Source of the DNA: Streptomyces sp. TLI_053
GTDB taxonomy: Bacteria > Actinomycetota > Actinomycetes > Streptomycetales > Streptomycetaceae
NCBI RefSeq assembly: GCF_900105395.1
Contig: NZ_LT629775.1
Span: forward strand, 7,715,501-7,779,500
DNA: 64,000 nucleotides
Reading direction: 5' to 3'
Position 1 is the stretch's first letter; each line of letters starts with the position of its first letter. Under the pieces are notes generated by a model. It did no database searches. It saw only the letters and a list, made by a program, of their open reading frames with translations, and was not told the DNA's origin. Of the stretch, positions 14,539-21,624 are shown in pieces. The translations under genes and the position numbers were made by a program.

Positions 14539-16371
14539 ATGTGCGGAATCACCGGCTGGGTGTCCTTCCACCAGGACGTCCGCCAAAGCGCCCCCGTCAT
14601 CGAGGCGATGACCGCCACCATGACCCTGCGCGGCCCCGACGCCGGCGGCGTCTGGCTCGGCCGCCACGCCGCCCTCGGCCACCGCCGCCTCGCCGTCATC
14701 GACATCGACGGCGGCGCCCAGCCGATGCCCGACCGCCGGGACGAGCCCGGCGTCGTCCTCACCTACAGCGGCGAGGTCTACAACCACCACCAGCTGCGCG
14801 CCGAACTCCGTGCCAAGGGCCACCGCTTCGAGACCCGGAGCGACACCGAGGTGGTGCTGCGCGCCTACCAGGAGTGGGGCGACGCCCTCGTCGAGCGGCT
14901 GGAGGGCATGTACGCCTTCGCCGTCTGGGACGAGCGCGAGCAGCGCCTGCTGCTGGTCCGCGACCGGCTCGGCGTCAAGCCGCTGTTCTGGGCCGAGATC
15001 GACGGCGGCCTCGCCTTCGGCTCCGAGCCCAAGGCGCTCTTCGCCCACCCGGAGATCACCCCCACGGTGGACGCCGACGGCCTGCGCGAGGCCTACAGCC
15101 TGCTCTTCAACACCGGCCCCACGGTCTGGGCCGGCGTCCGCGAGGTCCACCCCGGCGCGCTGCTCGTCCTCGACCGCAGCGGCATCCGCGAGACCCGCTA
15201 CTGGGAGCTCACCGCCCGCCCCCACACCGACGGCCTGGACGCCACCAAGGAGCGGATCGGCGAGCTCGTCAACCGCGCCGCCCGCGCCCAGCTGGAGGCC
15301 GACGTCCCGCTCTGCAGCCTGCTCTCCGGCGGCCTCGACTCCACCGTCGTCACCGCCCTGGTCGCCGACGAACTGCGGCTCCAGGAGGGCCCGGACGCCA
15401 AGCTGCGCTCCTACGCCGTCGACTACAGCGACCAGGCCGAGCAGTTCACCGGCGACGTGCTGCGCACCGGCCACGACACCCCGTACGCCGCCGAGGCCGG
15501 CGCGTTCATCGGCAGCGACCACTCCACCGTGGTGCTCGACCCGCGCACCCTGCTGGACCTGGAGCACCGCCGCGCCGTCGTCGTCTCCCGGGACTCGCCG
15601 ATCGGCGTCGGCGACATGGACACCTCGCTCTACCTGCTGTTCGGCGAGATCCGCAAGCACTCCACGGTCGCGCTCTCCGGCGAGGCGGCCGACGAGGTGT
15701 TCGGCGGCTACCCGTGGTTCCACAACCCCAAGGCGCTCGCCGCGCAGACCTTCCCCTGGCTGCTCGTCACCGGCGACGAGGCGGCCATGCCGATCAACCC
15801 GGACCTCGCCGCCCACCTGCGGATCGCCGAGTTCCGCGACGACACCTACCGCAGCGCGCTGGCCGCCGTCCCGCACGCCGACGGCGAGAGCCCCGAGGAG
15901 CACCGCCAGCGCGAGATGCAGCACCTGTCCATGACCCGCTGGCTGCGCCAGCTGCTGCACCGCAAGGACCGCCTCTCGATGGCCCAGGGCCTGGAGGTGC
16001 GGGTCCCGTACTGCGACCACCGGCTGGTCGAGTACGCCTTCAACACCCCCTGGGCGATGAAGAGCTACGACGGCCGGGAGAAGAGCCTGCTGCGCGCGGC
16101 AGGCCAGGGCATCGCCCCGGACTCGGTGCTGTGGCGGCCCAAGAACCACTACCCGGCGACCCACCACGCCGACTACAACGGCGGACTGCAGCGGCTCGCC
16201 CGCGAGGCGCTGGACGCGCCGCACGTGCGCGACATCGCCGACGAGACGGTGATCAAGGCCAGCCTGGACACGCCGGCCGACCAGCTGGAGTGGGGCCACC
16301 GGCTCAGGCTGGAGCGGGTCGTGGACCTCGCCCTCTGGCTGGACCACCACCGCCCGGCGCTCGCCGTCTGA
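14539..16371 (+). CDS. asnB: asparagine synthetase, glutamine-hydrolysing
   Basis: A 610-residue class II glutamine amidotransferase making asparagine from aspartate, ATP and glutamine. The N-terminal nucleophile is Cys2 in MCGITGWVS, with RGPDAGGVWLG, HRRLAVIDI and YSGEVYNH completing the glutaminase domain (residues 1-210). The synthetase domain has the PP-loop SGGLDST near residue 263, SGEAADEVFGGY and the C-terminal LEVRVPYCDHRLVEY. AAGGAG lies 9 nt before the ATG. The glutaminase motif is YSGEVYNH where many AsnB proteins have N-G-E; Ser replaces Asn. Function as a stand-alone housekeeping asnB is likely, though amidotransferases of specialised metabolism look similar. Confidence 0.93.
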   Translation: MCGITGWVSFHQDVRQSAPVIEAMTATMTLRGPDAGGVWLGRHAALGHRRLAVIDIDGGAQPMPDRRDEPGVVLTYSGEVYNHHQLRAELRAKGHRFETRSDTEVVLRAYQEWGDALVERLEGMYAFAVWDEREQRLLLVRDRLGVKPLFWAEIDGGLAFGSEPKALFAHPEITPTVDADGLREAYSLLFNTGPTVWAGVREVHPGALLVLDRSGIRETRYWELTARPHTDGLDATKERIGELVNRAARAQLEADVPLCSLLSGGLDSTVVTALVADELRLQEGPDAKLRSYAVDYSDQAEQFTGDVLRTGHDTPYAAEAGAFIGSDHSTVVLDPRTLLDLEHRRAVVVSRDSPIGVGDMDTSLYLLFGEIRKHSTVALSGEAADEVFGGYPWFHNPKALAAQTFPWLLVTGDEAAMPINPDLAAHLRIAEFRDDTYRSALAAVPHADGESPEEHRQREMQHLSMTRWLRQLLHRKDRLSMAQGLEVRVPYCDHRLVEYAFNTPWAMKSYDGREKSLLRAAGQGIAPDSVLWRPKNHYPATHHADYNGGLQRLAREALDAPHVRDIADETVIKASLDTPADQLEWGHRLRLERVVDLALWLDHHRPALAV

Positions 16372-16380
16372 CGGTCCCTC

Positions 16381-16412
16381 CGGCGGCCCGGCACGCGCGT
16401 GCCGGGCCGCCG
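16381..16412. terminator. 32-bp perfect palindrome after asnB
   Basis: CGGCGGCCCGGCACGC and its exact reverse complement form a 16-bp stem without spare loop bases, 10 bp after the asnB stop and before the DUF1275 gene. It has no T-run but is a likely transcription terminator. Confidence 0.65.
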
Positions 16413-16463
16413 GGGCTTAGGCTGCCGTGAGGCGAGGACCGGCGCAGCGGCAGGAGGGCGAGG

Positions 16464-17141
16464 ATGCGCGACCCCCGGCACGGGCCGCTGGTGGCGATGC
16501 TGCTGGTGCTCACCGTGGTCACCGGACTGGTCGACGCCGTGAGCTACCTCGCCCTCGGGCACGTCTTCGTCGCCAACATGACCGGCAATGTGATCTTCCT
16601 GGGCTTCGCCCTGGCCGGCGCGCCCGGCCTCTCCGCGCGCGCCTCGCTCGCCGCCCTCGCCGCCTTCCTGGCCGGCTCGCTCGCGGGCGGGCACCTCGCC
16701 CGCCGCCGCCCCGGCCACCGGGGCCGGCTGCTGGTGCTCGCCGTGGCGCTCCAGGCGGCGCTGTTCGCCGGCTGCGCCGTCCTCACCGCGTTCCTCGGCC
16801 ACACCGCCGAACCGGTCCGCTACACCCTGATCGGCGTGCTCGGCGGCGCGATGGGCCTGCAGAACGCGGTGGTGCGCGCGCTCAAGGTGCCGGACCTGAC
16901 CACCACCGTGCTGACGATGACCCTCACCGCGCTGGCCGCCGACCGGGCGGGCCCGCGCCGTCTCGCCTCGGCCGCCTGGATGTTCGCGGGCGCCCTGCTC
17001 GGCGCGGTGCTCGTCCTGCACGCCACCGTCCCGGCCGCCCTCACCGCCGCCCTGGCCCTGCTGCTCGCCGTCGCCGCCCTCACCCACCGCGCCTCCGGCC
17101 ACCCGGCCGCCCCCTGGACCGACCCGGACGGCGCGCGCTGA
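16464..17141 (+). CDS. DUF1275 (YoaK-type) membrane protein
   Basis: A 225-residue integral membrane protein with about six hydrophobic helices. GLVDAVSYLALGHVFVANMTGNVIFLGFAL is the signature of the DUF1275/YoaK family, and GVLGGAMGLQNAVVRALKVPDLTTTVLTMTLTAL is its second conserved block. GGCAGGAGGGCGAGG precedes the ATG. The function of the family is unknown; it is presumed to be a transporter-like or stress-related membrane protein. No operon partner is evident. Confidence 0.88.
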   Translation: MRDPRHGPLVAMLLVLTVVTGLVDAVSYLALGHVFVANMTGNVIFLGFALAGAPGLSARASLAALAAFLAGSLAGGHLARRRPGHRGRLLVLAVALQAALFAGCAVLTAFLGHTAEPVRYTLIGVLGGAMGLQNAVVRALKVPDLTTTVLTMTLTALAADRAGPRRLASAAWMFAGALLGAVLVLHATVPAALTAALALLLAVAALTHRASGHPAAPWTDPDGAR

Positions 17142-17163
17142 CGGCGGTCCGGCCGACCGGGGA

Positions 17164-18585
17164 TCAGGTGATCGCCGAGATCAGGTAACTCCCGTCCGAC
17201 TGCCTGCTGAGGACGAGATTCCAGACGATGCTTCCGCTCGCACCTGCGGCAAGCGGCGCGGTCCAGCCGTCCTCGGCGTAGTAGGCGCCCCATACCGAAG
17301 CGGTGAGCCTGACCACGGGCTCGTCCAGCTGACCGGTCGGGTGGGGGTCAGGACGGTCGGGATAGACGAAGGCCGATGCTACGACCGACCGCGCGCGATG
17401 GCTCTGTACGTCCTCGGCCCCGGTGGCTGCCTCCGCCCGCCCCGGGCGGGCGGAGGCCGGGGAAGCCGCCAGCGCGGGGACGAGGTACGGCACGGCCCTA
17501 GCGATCCCGCCGTCCGGGCCGGGGTCGCCGAGCGCCTGATCGAACGAGCTCCGGGTCACGGCCCAGGCGGTCGCGACCGACTCGGGGTCCCTGCGGTCCA
17601 CCACGAGGACCGGTGCCGTACCGGCCGGCGGAGGCGGTGGGGGAGTCCGGGGCCAGCCTGTCGCGGGTTTCGGAGCACCCTTGACCTCGGTCCCGGGAAG
17701 GACCTCGCCCGCCTCGTGGCAGGGATTGCACCGCTCACCCGCGCCGAAGTCGGTGTCGTAGGAGGTGGCCCAGCCGAGCACCATGCTGTGCAGGGTGTTC
17801 GCGCGTTCTTTGCGGACGCCGGAGATCCGGAACGGTCGGCCGTCGTCCTGGAGCCGCCAGCTGTGCCGCTTCCCGTCGACCGAACCCTCGACGACCAGCA
17901 CGTAGTCGTAGCTGTGGTCGGTCGCGAGCACGGTGAGGCCGATGAGCTCGGGCTTCAGGGACTCCAGGTAGAGGTACTTGTTGCGGAAGTACGGAGCGTA
18001 GGAGACCCCGTCGGAGCCGGCGATCAGAGCGGCGGGATCGGGTGAGTCGAGGTCGATGCCGAGTTCGGTCCAGTCGCCCTCGCCCTGGCCCCGGCAGGCG
18101 AGCACGGTGCCGGGCTCGGGGTCGCGCGGTGCTCCGACGATCTCGGCCCGGACGCTGTCGATGACGACGGAACGTCCCACGCCGCCGACTGCGGTGACGG
18201 CCAGCCTTGAGGTGCCGTAGTCCATGCCGCCCTGCCGGTGTGCCCAGGTCCGGCTGCCCGAGCAGCCAGCGGCCTCCGCCGGAATCTCGTTGGCGCGCGC
18301 GGCACGGGGGAGGACGGTGTGGACGGGAGGGTCGGCCTGTTCCAGCAGGTACCGGGCGGTGACCCCGGGTACGCCGTGGTCGGTGCTGAGCGCGACGTGG
18401 GTGCCGAACGCGAGGGCGCTCGCGAGGACCACCGCGACCGCGCCGTGCCAGAGCCGGAACCGGCGCCCGGGCGGCCCGGGCGGTAGCAGGGTCACGGTGG
18501 CCTGCCCGGCCTGGATCACCGGCCCGTGGAACGTCGAGCCGTGGATCGTGTTCGTCACCTCGGAGGAGTGCTCCGGACCCGTCAT
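17164..18585 (-). CDS. single-pass membrane protein with N-terminal RHIM-like motif; function unknown
   Basis: A 473-residue protein. Residues 12-31 (NTIHGSTFHGPVIQAGQATV) match the N-x3-G-x3-G-P-V-x-Q-A-G pattern found at the N-terminus of many streptomycete NLR-associated proteins and compared with the RHIM/PP amyloid motifs, whose core is V/I-Q-x-G. A transmembrane helix follows at about residues 46-66 (LWHGAVAVVLASALAFGTHVAL), then a roughly 400-residue extracytoplasmic region with four cysteines, including CNPCHE, and a proline-rich linker PRTPPPPPPAG. The final 70 residues (DEPVVRLTASVWGAYYAEDG, SIVWNLVLSR) look like a small all-beta domain. ATG 18585 is preferred; an ATG at 18657 would add 24 Gly/His-rich residues. 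No known enzyme domain is recognised. Confidence 0.7.
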   Translation of the reverse strand: MTGPEHSSEVTNTIHGSTFHGPVIQAGQATVTLLPPGPPGRRFRLWHGAVAVVLASALAFGTHVALSTDHGVPGVTARYLLEQADPPVHTVLPRAARANEIPAEAAGCSGSRTWAHRQGGMDYGTSRLAVTAVGGVGRSVVIDSVRAEIVGAPRDPEPGTVLACRGQGEGDWTELGIDLDSPDPAALIAGSDGVSYAPYFRNKYLYLESLKPELIGLTVLATDHSYDYVLVVEGSVDGKRHSWRLQDDGRPFRISGVRKERANTLHSMVLGWATSYDTDFGAGERCNPCHEAGEVLPGTEVKGAPKPATGWPRTPPPPPPAGTAPVLVVDRRDPESVATAWAVTRSSFDQALGDPGPDGGIARAVPYLVPALAASPASARPGRAEAATGAEDVQSHRARSVVASAFVYPDRPDPHPTGQLDEPVVRLTASVWGAYYAEDGWTAPLAAGASGSIVWNLVLSRQSDGSYLISAIT

Positions 18586-18752
18586 TCCCCGCCCCCCGTC
18601 GTGCCGGCCGCCCCCGTGCCGGTCCCCTTCCGGTGCGTGCCCGGTCGGCTGCCCCATCGTAAGGGGCCCGGCGCGGGCCCGGGAGGGCCGCCGTTCCTGC
18701 GCGGCCCTTCCTGCGCGGCCCTTCCCGCGCCGCCCTTCCCGCGCCGCCGGCC

Positions 18753-19289
18753 TCAGGGCCGGGTGGCAAGGAAGGCGTCGAACTCGGCGCCGTACCAGCG
18801 GGTGGTGCGGCCCTGTGCGGTCATGCCGAGGCGGCGGCAGACGGCGGCGGAGCGGTCGTTGCCGGGGCGGACCACGGCGTGGATCTCGGTGAGGCCGTCG
18901 GCGAAGCCCTTGGCGAGGGCGGCGCCGGCGGCCTCGGTGGCGAAGCCGTGGCCCCAGGAGTCGGGGTGCAGGTGCCAGCCGACCTCGATCTCGCCGTCGC
19001 CGCTGCCGTCCTCGTCCGGCAGCGGGATCAGGATCACCGAACCGACCACCACGCCGGTGTCCCTGCGCTCCAGGGCCCAGATCCCGTAGCGGGGGTCGGC
19101 CGAGCGCTGCCGCCAGCGGTCGATCACGGCGGGCACCTCGGCGGGCGACTCCAGGACCCGCGGGGTCGCGCCCAGCCAGCGGGCGACCTCCCAGCGGGAG
19201 TAGGTGTCGTACGCCCGGTCGGCGTCGGCGTGGGCCCAGAGGCGGGCGGTCAGCCGTTCGGTGCTGAACGAGGACAAGGGGGTCTCCAT
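18753..19289 (-). CDS. GNAT-family N-acetyltransferase (RimJ/RimL-like)
   Basis: A 178-residue acetyltransferase. STERLTARLW opens the fold typical of the RimJ/RimL (Acetyltransf_3) group, GVVVGSVILIPLPD and EIEVGWHLHPDSWGHGFATEAAGAALAKGFADG carry the central strands and the acetyl-CoA pyrophosphate loop (motif A, here SWGHGFATEA), and ND-RSAAVCRRLGM is motif B. It acetylates an amino group of an unknown protein or small molecule. It shares its strand with the Rv1733c-like gene 35 bp upstream. Confidence 0.9.
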   Translation of the reverse strand: METPLSSFSTERLTARLWAHADADRAYDTYSRWEVARWLGATPRVLESPAEVPAVIDRWRQRSADPRYGIWALERRDTGVVVGSVILIPLPDEDGSGDGEIEVGWHLHPDSWGHGFATEAAGAALAKGFADGLTEIHAVVRPGNDRSAAVCRRLGMTAQGRTTRWYGAEFDAFLATRP

Positions 19290-19324
19290 CGGGTGTCCGG
19301 GTGTTCGAGGGCGCGCGGTGCCGT

Positions 19325-19996
19325 TCAGTCGTCCTGGGGCTGGCTGGCGCGGCCGGACCAGCGGGGTTCCCAGTGGGCCCAGGAGCGTTCCCAGTCGCGG
19401 TCGGCCCGCCGGTCGAGGGCGCGCAGCCGCAGGGTGAGCAGGCAGCCGATCAGGGCGGCCAGGCTGGCGGCTCCGGCCAGGCCGGTGCAGGCCACCCCGA
19501 CGGCCAGGCCGATCGCGGTGGCCGGGGGAGTGGCGGGCCGCCCGTCGTCGTCGACCCAGAGGGTGACGGTGGATCCGGTGGCGGCGCTGCGCGGGACCTC
19601 GACGGTGCCGGTGCGGGCCAGGCCGTCGGGGGCGGTCCAGGAGAGCGAGGTGTCGACCCGCTTCTCGTAGCCGCCGCTCCACCGGCCGGCGCCGGGGTCC
19701 TCGGCGCGGAGCCGGCCCAGGACGAGTGCCTCGGTGCGGTGCAGCCGGCCGCGTTCGGCCTCCGCGGTGCGTCCGGCGGCGCGGTGGCCGAGGACGGCGG
19801 CGGCGGTGATCCCGGCCAGGCCGAGGAGCAGGGCGAGGCCGGCGGCGAGCCAGGCGCGGCCGCGGGCGCGGTCGACCGGGCGGGCGAGGGGTTCGCGGGC
19901 CCCGACGGTGCGTCGGCGGCCGACGGCGCGGCGCAGCGCGCGGCCGGCCCGCCGGGGCGGCGGCACGGTGCGGGCCGGGCGGGGTGTCCTGGACAC
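19325..19996 (-). CDS. Rv1733c-family membrane protein
   Basis: A 223-residue protein with two transmembrane helices, at about residues 48-70 (AWLAAGLALLLGLAGITAAAVLG) and 160-190 (AIGLAVGVACTGLAGAASLAALIG), separated by an extracytoplasmic loop containing TGSTVTLWVDDDGRPATPP. The two-helix layout with VTLWVDxxGR before the second helix is that of actinobacterial Rv1733c-like proteins, whose role is unknown. The N-terminus is very basic and proline-rich. It may be co-transcribed with the GNAT gene. Confidence 0.8.
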   Translation of the reverse strand: MSRTPRPARTVPPPRRAGRALRRAVGRRRTVGAREPLARPVDRARGRAWLAAGLALLLGLAGITAAAVLGHRAAGRTAEAERGRLHRTEALVLGRLRAEDPGAGRWSGGYEKRVDTSLSWTAPDGLARTGTVEVPRSAATGSTVTLWVDDDGRPATPPATAIGLAVGVACTGLAGAASLAALIGCLLTLRLRALDRRADRDWERSWAHWEPRWSGRASQPQDD

Positions 19997-20392
19997 GATG
20001 CGTGCTCCTCACGGCGGTTGGCGTGCGTGGGCCCCGTCGGACTCCAATTTCCCCCGGCACCTGCCCCGGGCACAAGAGTCGGTCGGGCGGTCCGGTGCGG
20101 GACTCCCGGCCCCGGCCGCGCTCCGGGACCGGGACGTTCGGCCCTCGGCGGGACGGGGGTGGGGGCGGCAGGCTGGCACCGGCCGCGTCCCCGTGCCGGG
20201 GGCGCGGTGGTCCGGCCCGCTGTGGGGGCTCGCCGGGCCGCCGTGCAGGGCGGGGGACGGGGTTTGGGGCCGTCCCCCGCTCGCGGCGTTCTCTGACCGG
20301 TCTTCAGTCGCGCGACACGACGTTCTTGCAGCTCAGAGCCGTATTCTCGCGAGCTATACACTCGGTGTATATCTCTGGTGTATGTTCCTCCC
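19997..20392. other. intergenic region upstream of the PadR operon
   Basis: These 396 bp separate the divergent Rv1733c-like and PadR genes. Most of it (20090-20290) is very G-rich without a supported gene. The last 65 bp hold the PadR operator-like palindrome described separately. No clear -35/-10 pair with standard spacing could be chosen. Confidence 0.5.
20356..20370. promoter_or_regulatory. PadR-type operator before the PadR-ABC operon
   Basis: ATACAC-TCG-GTGTAT is a perfect inverted repeat with a further half-site GGTGTAT near 20377. It lies 23 bp upstream of the PadR ATG and overlaps the likely core promoter (TACACT at 20357-20362 could be a -10), which fits autorepression. Confidence 0.75.
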
Positions 20393-20917
20393 ATGAGTGT
20401 TCCCCTCACCCTTCTCGGGCTACTGGAGCGCGAGCCGAGCCACGGCTACGACCTCAAACGCGACTACGACGCCCTCTTCGGGCGCGGCAAGCCCCTGCCG
20501 TACGGTCAGGTCTACTCCACGCTCGGCCGCCTGGCCCGGGACGGCAAGGTCGTCGCCGGCGAGGCCGAGCCCGGCGACGGGCCCGAACGCAAGCGCTACG
20601 TCATCACCGAGGCCGGGGTGACCGAGTTCGAGCACTGGCTCGCCGAGCCCGTCGCCCCCGAACCCACCCTCCAGTCGGTGCTGTTCACCAAGGTCGTGCT
20701 CGCCCTGCTGCTCGGCCGCGACGCCGAGGCGTACCTCGACACCCAGCGCGCCGCCCACCTGCGCCGGATGCGCGAACTCACCGAACTGCGCCGCACCGGC
20801 CCGCTGGTCGACGGCCTGCTCGCCGACCACGGCCTCTTCCGCCTGGAAGCGGACCTCCGCTGGATCGACCTCACCACTGCCCGCCTGGACGCCCTCGCCG
20901 CGGAGGTACGCGCATGA
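20393..20917 (+). CDS. PadR-family transcriptional repressor
   Basis: A 174-residue regulator. The winged helix at residues 5-85 includes LTLLGLLEREPSHGYDLKRDYDALFG, LPYGQVYSTLGRLARDGKVV and GPERKRYVITEAG, the classical PadR layout; the C-terminal helices (VLFTKVVLALLLGRDAEAYL to RWIDLTTARLDAL) form the dimerisation domain (Vir_act_alpha_C). The operator-like repeat ATACAC-TCG-GTGTAT lies directly upstream. The stop overlaps the ABC ATPase ATG (ATGA), so the regulator heads a three-gene operon and probably represses it until an effector, perhaps the exported compound, binds. Confidence 0.93.
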   Translation: MSVPLTLLGLLEREPSHGYDLKRDYDALFGRGKPLPYGQVYSTLGRLARDGKVVAGEAEPGDGPERKRYVITEAGVTEFEHWLAEPVAPEPTLQSVLFTKVVLALLLGRDAEAYLDTQRAAHLRRMRELTELRRTGPLVDGLLADHGLFRLEADLRWIDLTTARLDALAAEVRA

Positions 20918-21624
20918 GCCCCCTGATAGAAGCCCGCGACATCGAACTCGCCTTCGGCGAGACCCCGGCCCTGCGCGGCGCCAGCCTGGCCGCCGACGCC
21001 GGGGAGGTGCTCGCCGTGATGGGAGCCAGCGGCTCCGGCAAGTCCACCCTGCTGCACTGCCTGGCCGGCATCCTCGTTCCCGACGCGGGCGAGGTCCACT
21101 TCGACGGACAGCGGATCGACCGCCTCGACGAGAACCGGCGCAGCGCCCTGCGGCGCGACGCCTTCGGCTTCGTGTTCCAGTTCGGCCAGCTCGTCCCGGA
21201 ACTGACGGCCGAGGAGAACATCGCCCTGCCGCTGCTGCTCGGCGGCGTCCGCCGGAGCGCCGCCCTCGCCGAGGCCCGCCCCTGGTTCGCCCGGCTCGGC
21301 CTCGACGGCCTCGGCGGCCGCCGCTCCGGCGAACTCTCCGGCGGCCAGGCCCAGCGGATCGCGCTCGCCCGCGGCCTGGTCACCCGCCCCCGGGTGCTGT
21401 TCGCCGACGAGCCGACCGGCGCCCTGGACTCGCTCACCGGCGAACAGGTCATGGAACTGATGGTCGGCGCTGCCCGCGAACAGGGCACCACCGTCGTCCT
21501 GGTCACCCACGAACCGCGGGTCGCCGCCTACGCCGACCGCGAGGCCCTGGTCCGGGACGGCCGGGCCCGGGTGCTCACCAACCCGTACACGCCGGCCGCC
21601 GCCGCGGAGCGGGTCGCCCCGTGA
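20914..21624 (+). CDS. ABC transporter ATP-binding protein (MacB/LolD type)
   Basis: A 236-residue nucleotide-binding subunit. Walker A is GASGSGKST, the Q-loop region FVFQFGQLVPELT, the signature LSGGQAQRIALARGL, Walker B VLFADEPTGALDS and the switch His in LVTHEPRVA. FADEPTGALDS with a partner FtsX-type permease identifies the MacB/LolD/BceA class, which moves substrates by mechanotransmission or exports peptides and antibiotics. CGGAGG lies 8 nt before the ATG. It is coupled by overlaps to padR upstream and the permease downstream. Confidence 0.95.
   Translation: MSPLIEARDIELAFGETPALRGASLAADAGEVLAVMGASGSGKSTLLHCLAGILVPDAGEVHFDGQRIDRLDENRRSALRRDAFGFVFQFGQLVPELTAEENIALPLLLGGVRRSAALAEARPWFARLGLDGLGGRRSGELSGGQAQRIALARGLVTRPRVLFADEPTGALDSLTGEQVMELMVGAAREQGTTVVLVTHEPRVAAYADREALVRDGRARVLTNPYTPAAAAERVAP

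Noticed and set aside
14512..16350. Long minus-strand frame opposite asnB
   Set aside because: The translation is composition-biased and lacks motifs, while asnB on the plus strand has complete glutaminase and synthetase signatures and a good ribosome-binding site.
17142..20392. Complete NLR-type immune operon around the RHIM-like protein
   Set aside because: Neighbours are a DUF1275 protein, a GNAT and an Rv1733c-like protein; no NB-ARC, NACHT, TIR or caspase-like gene is in the window.
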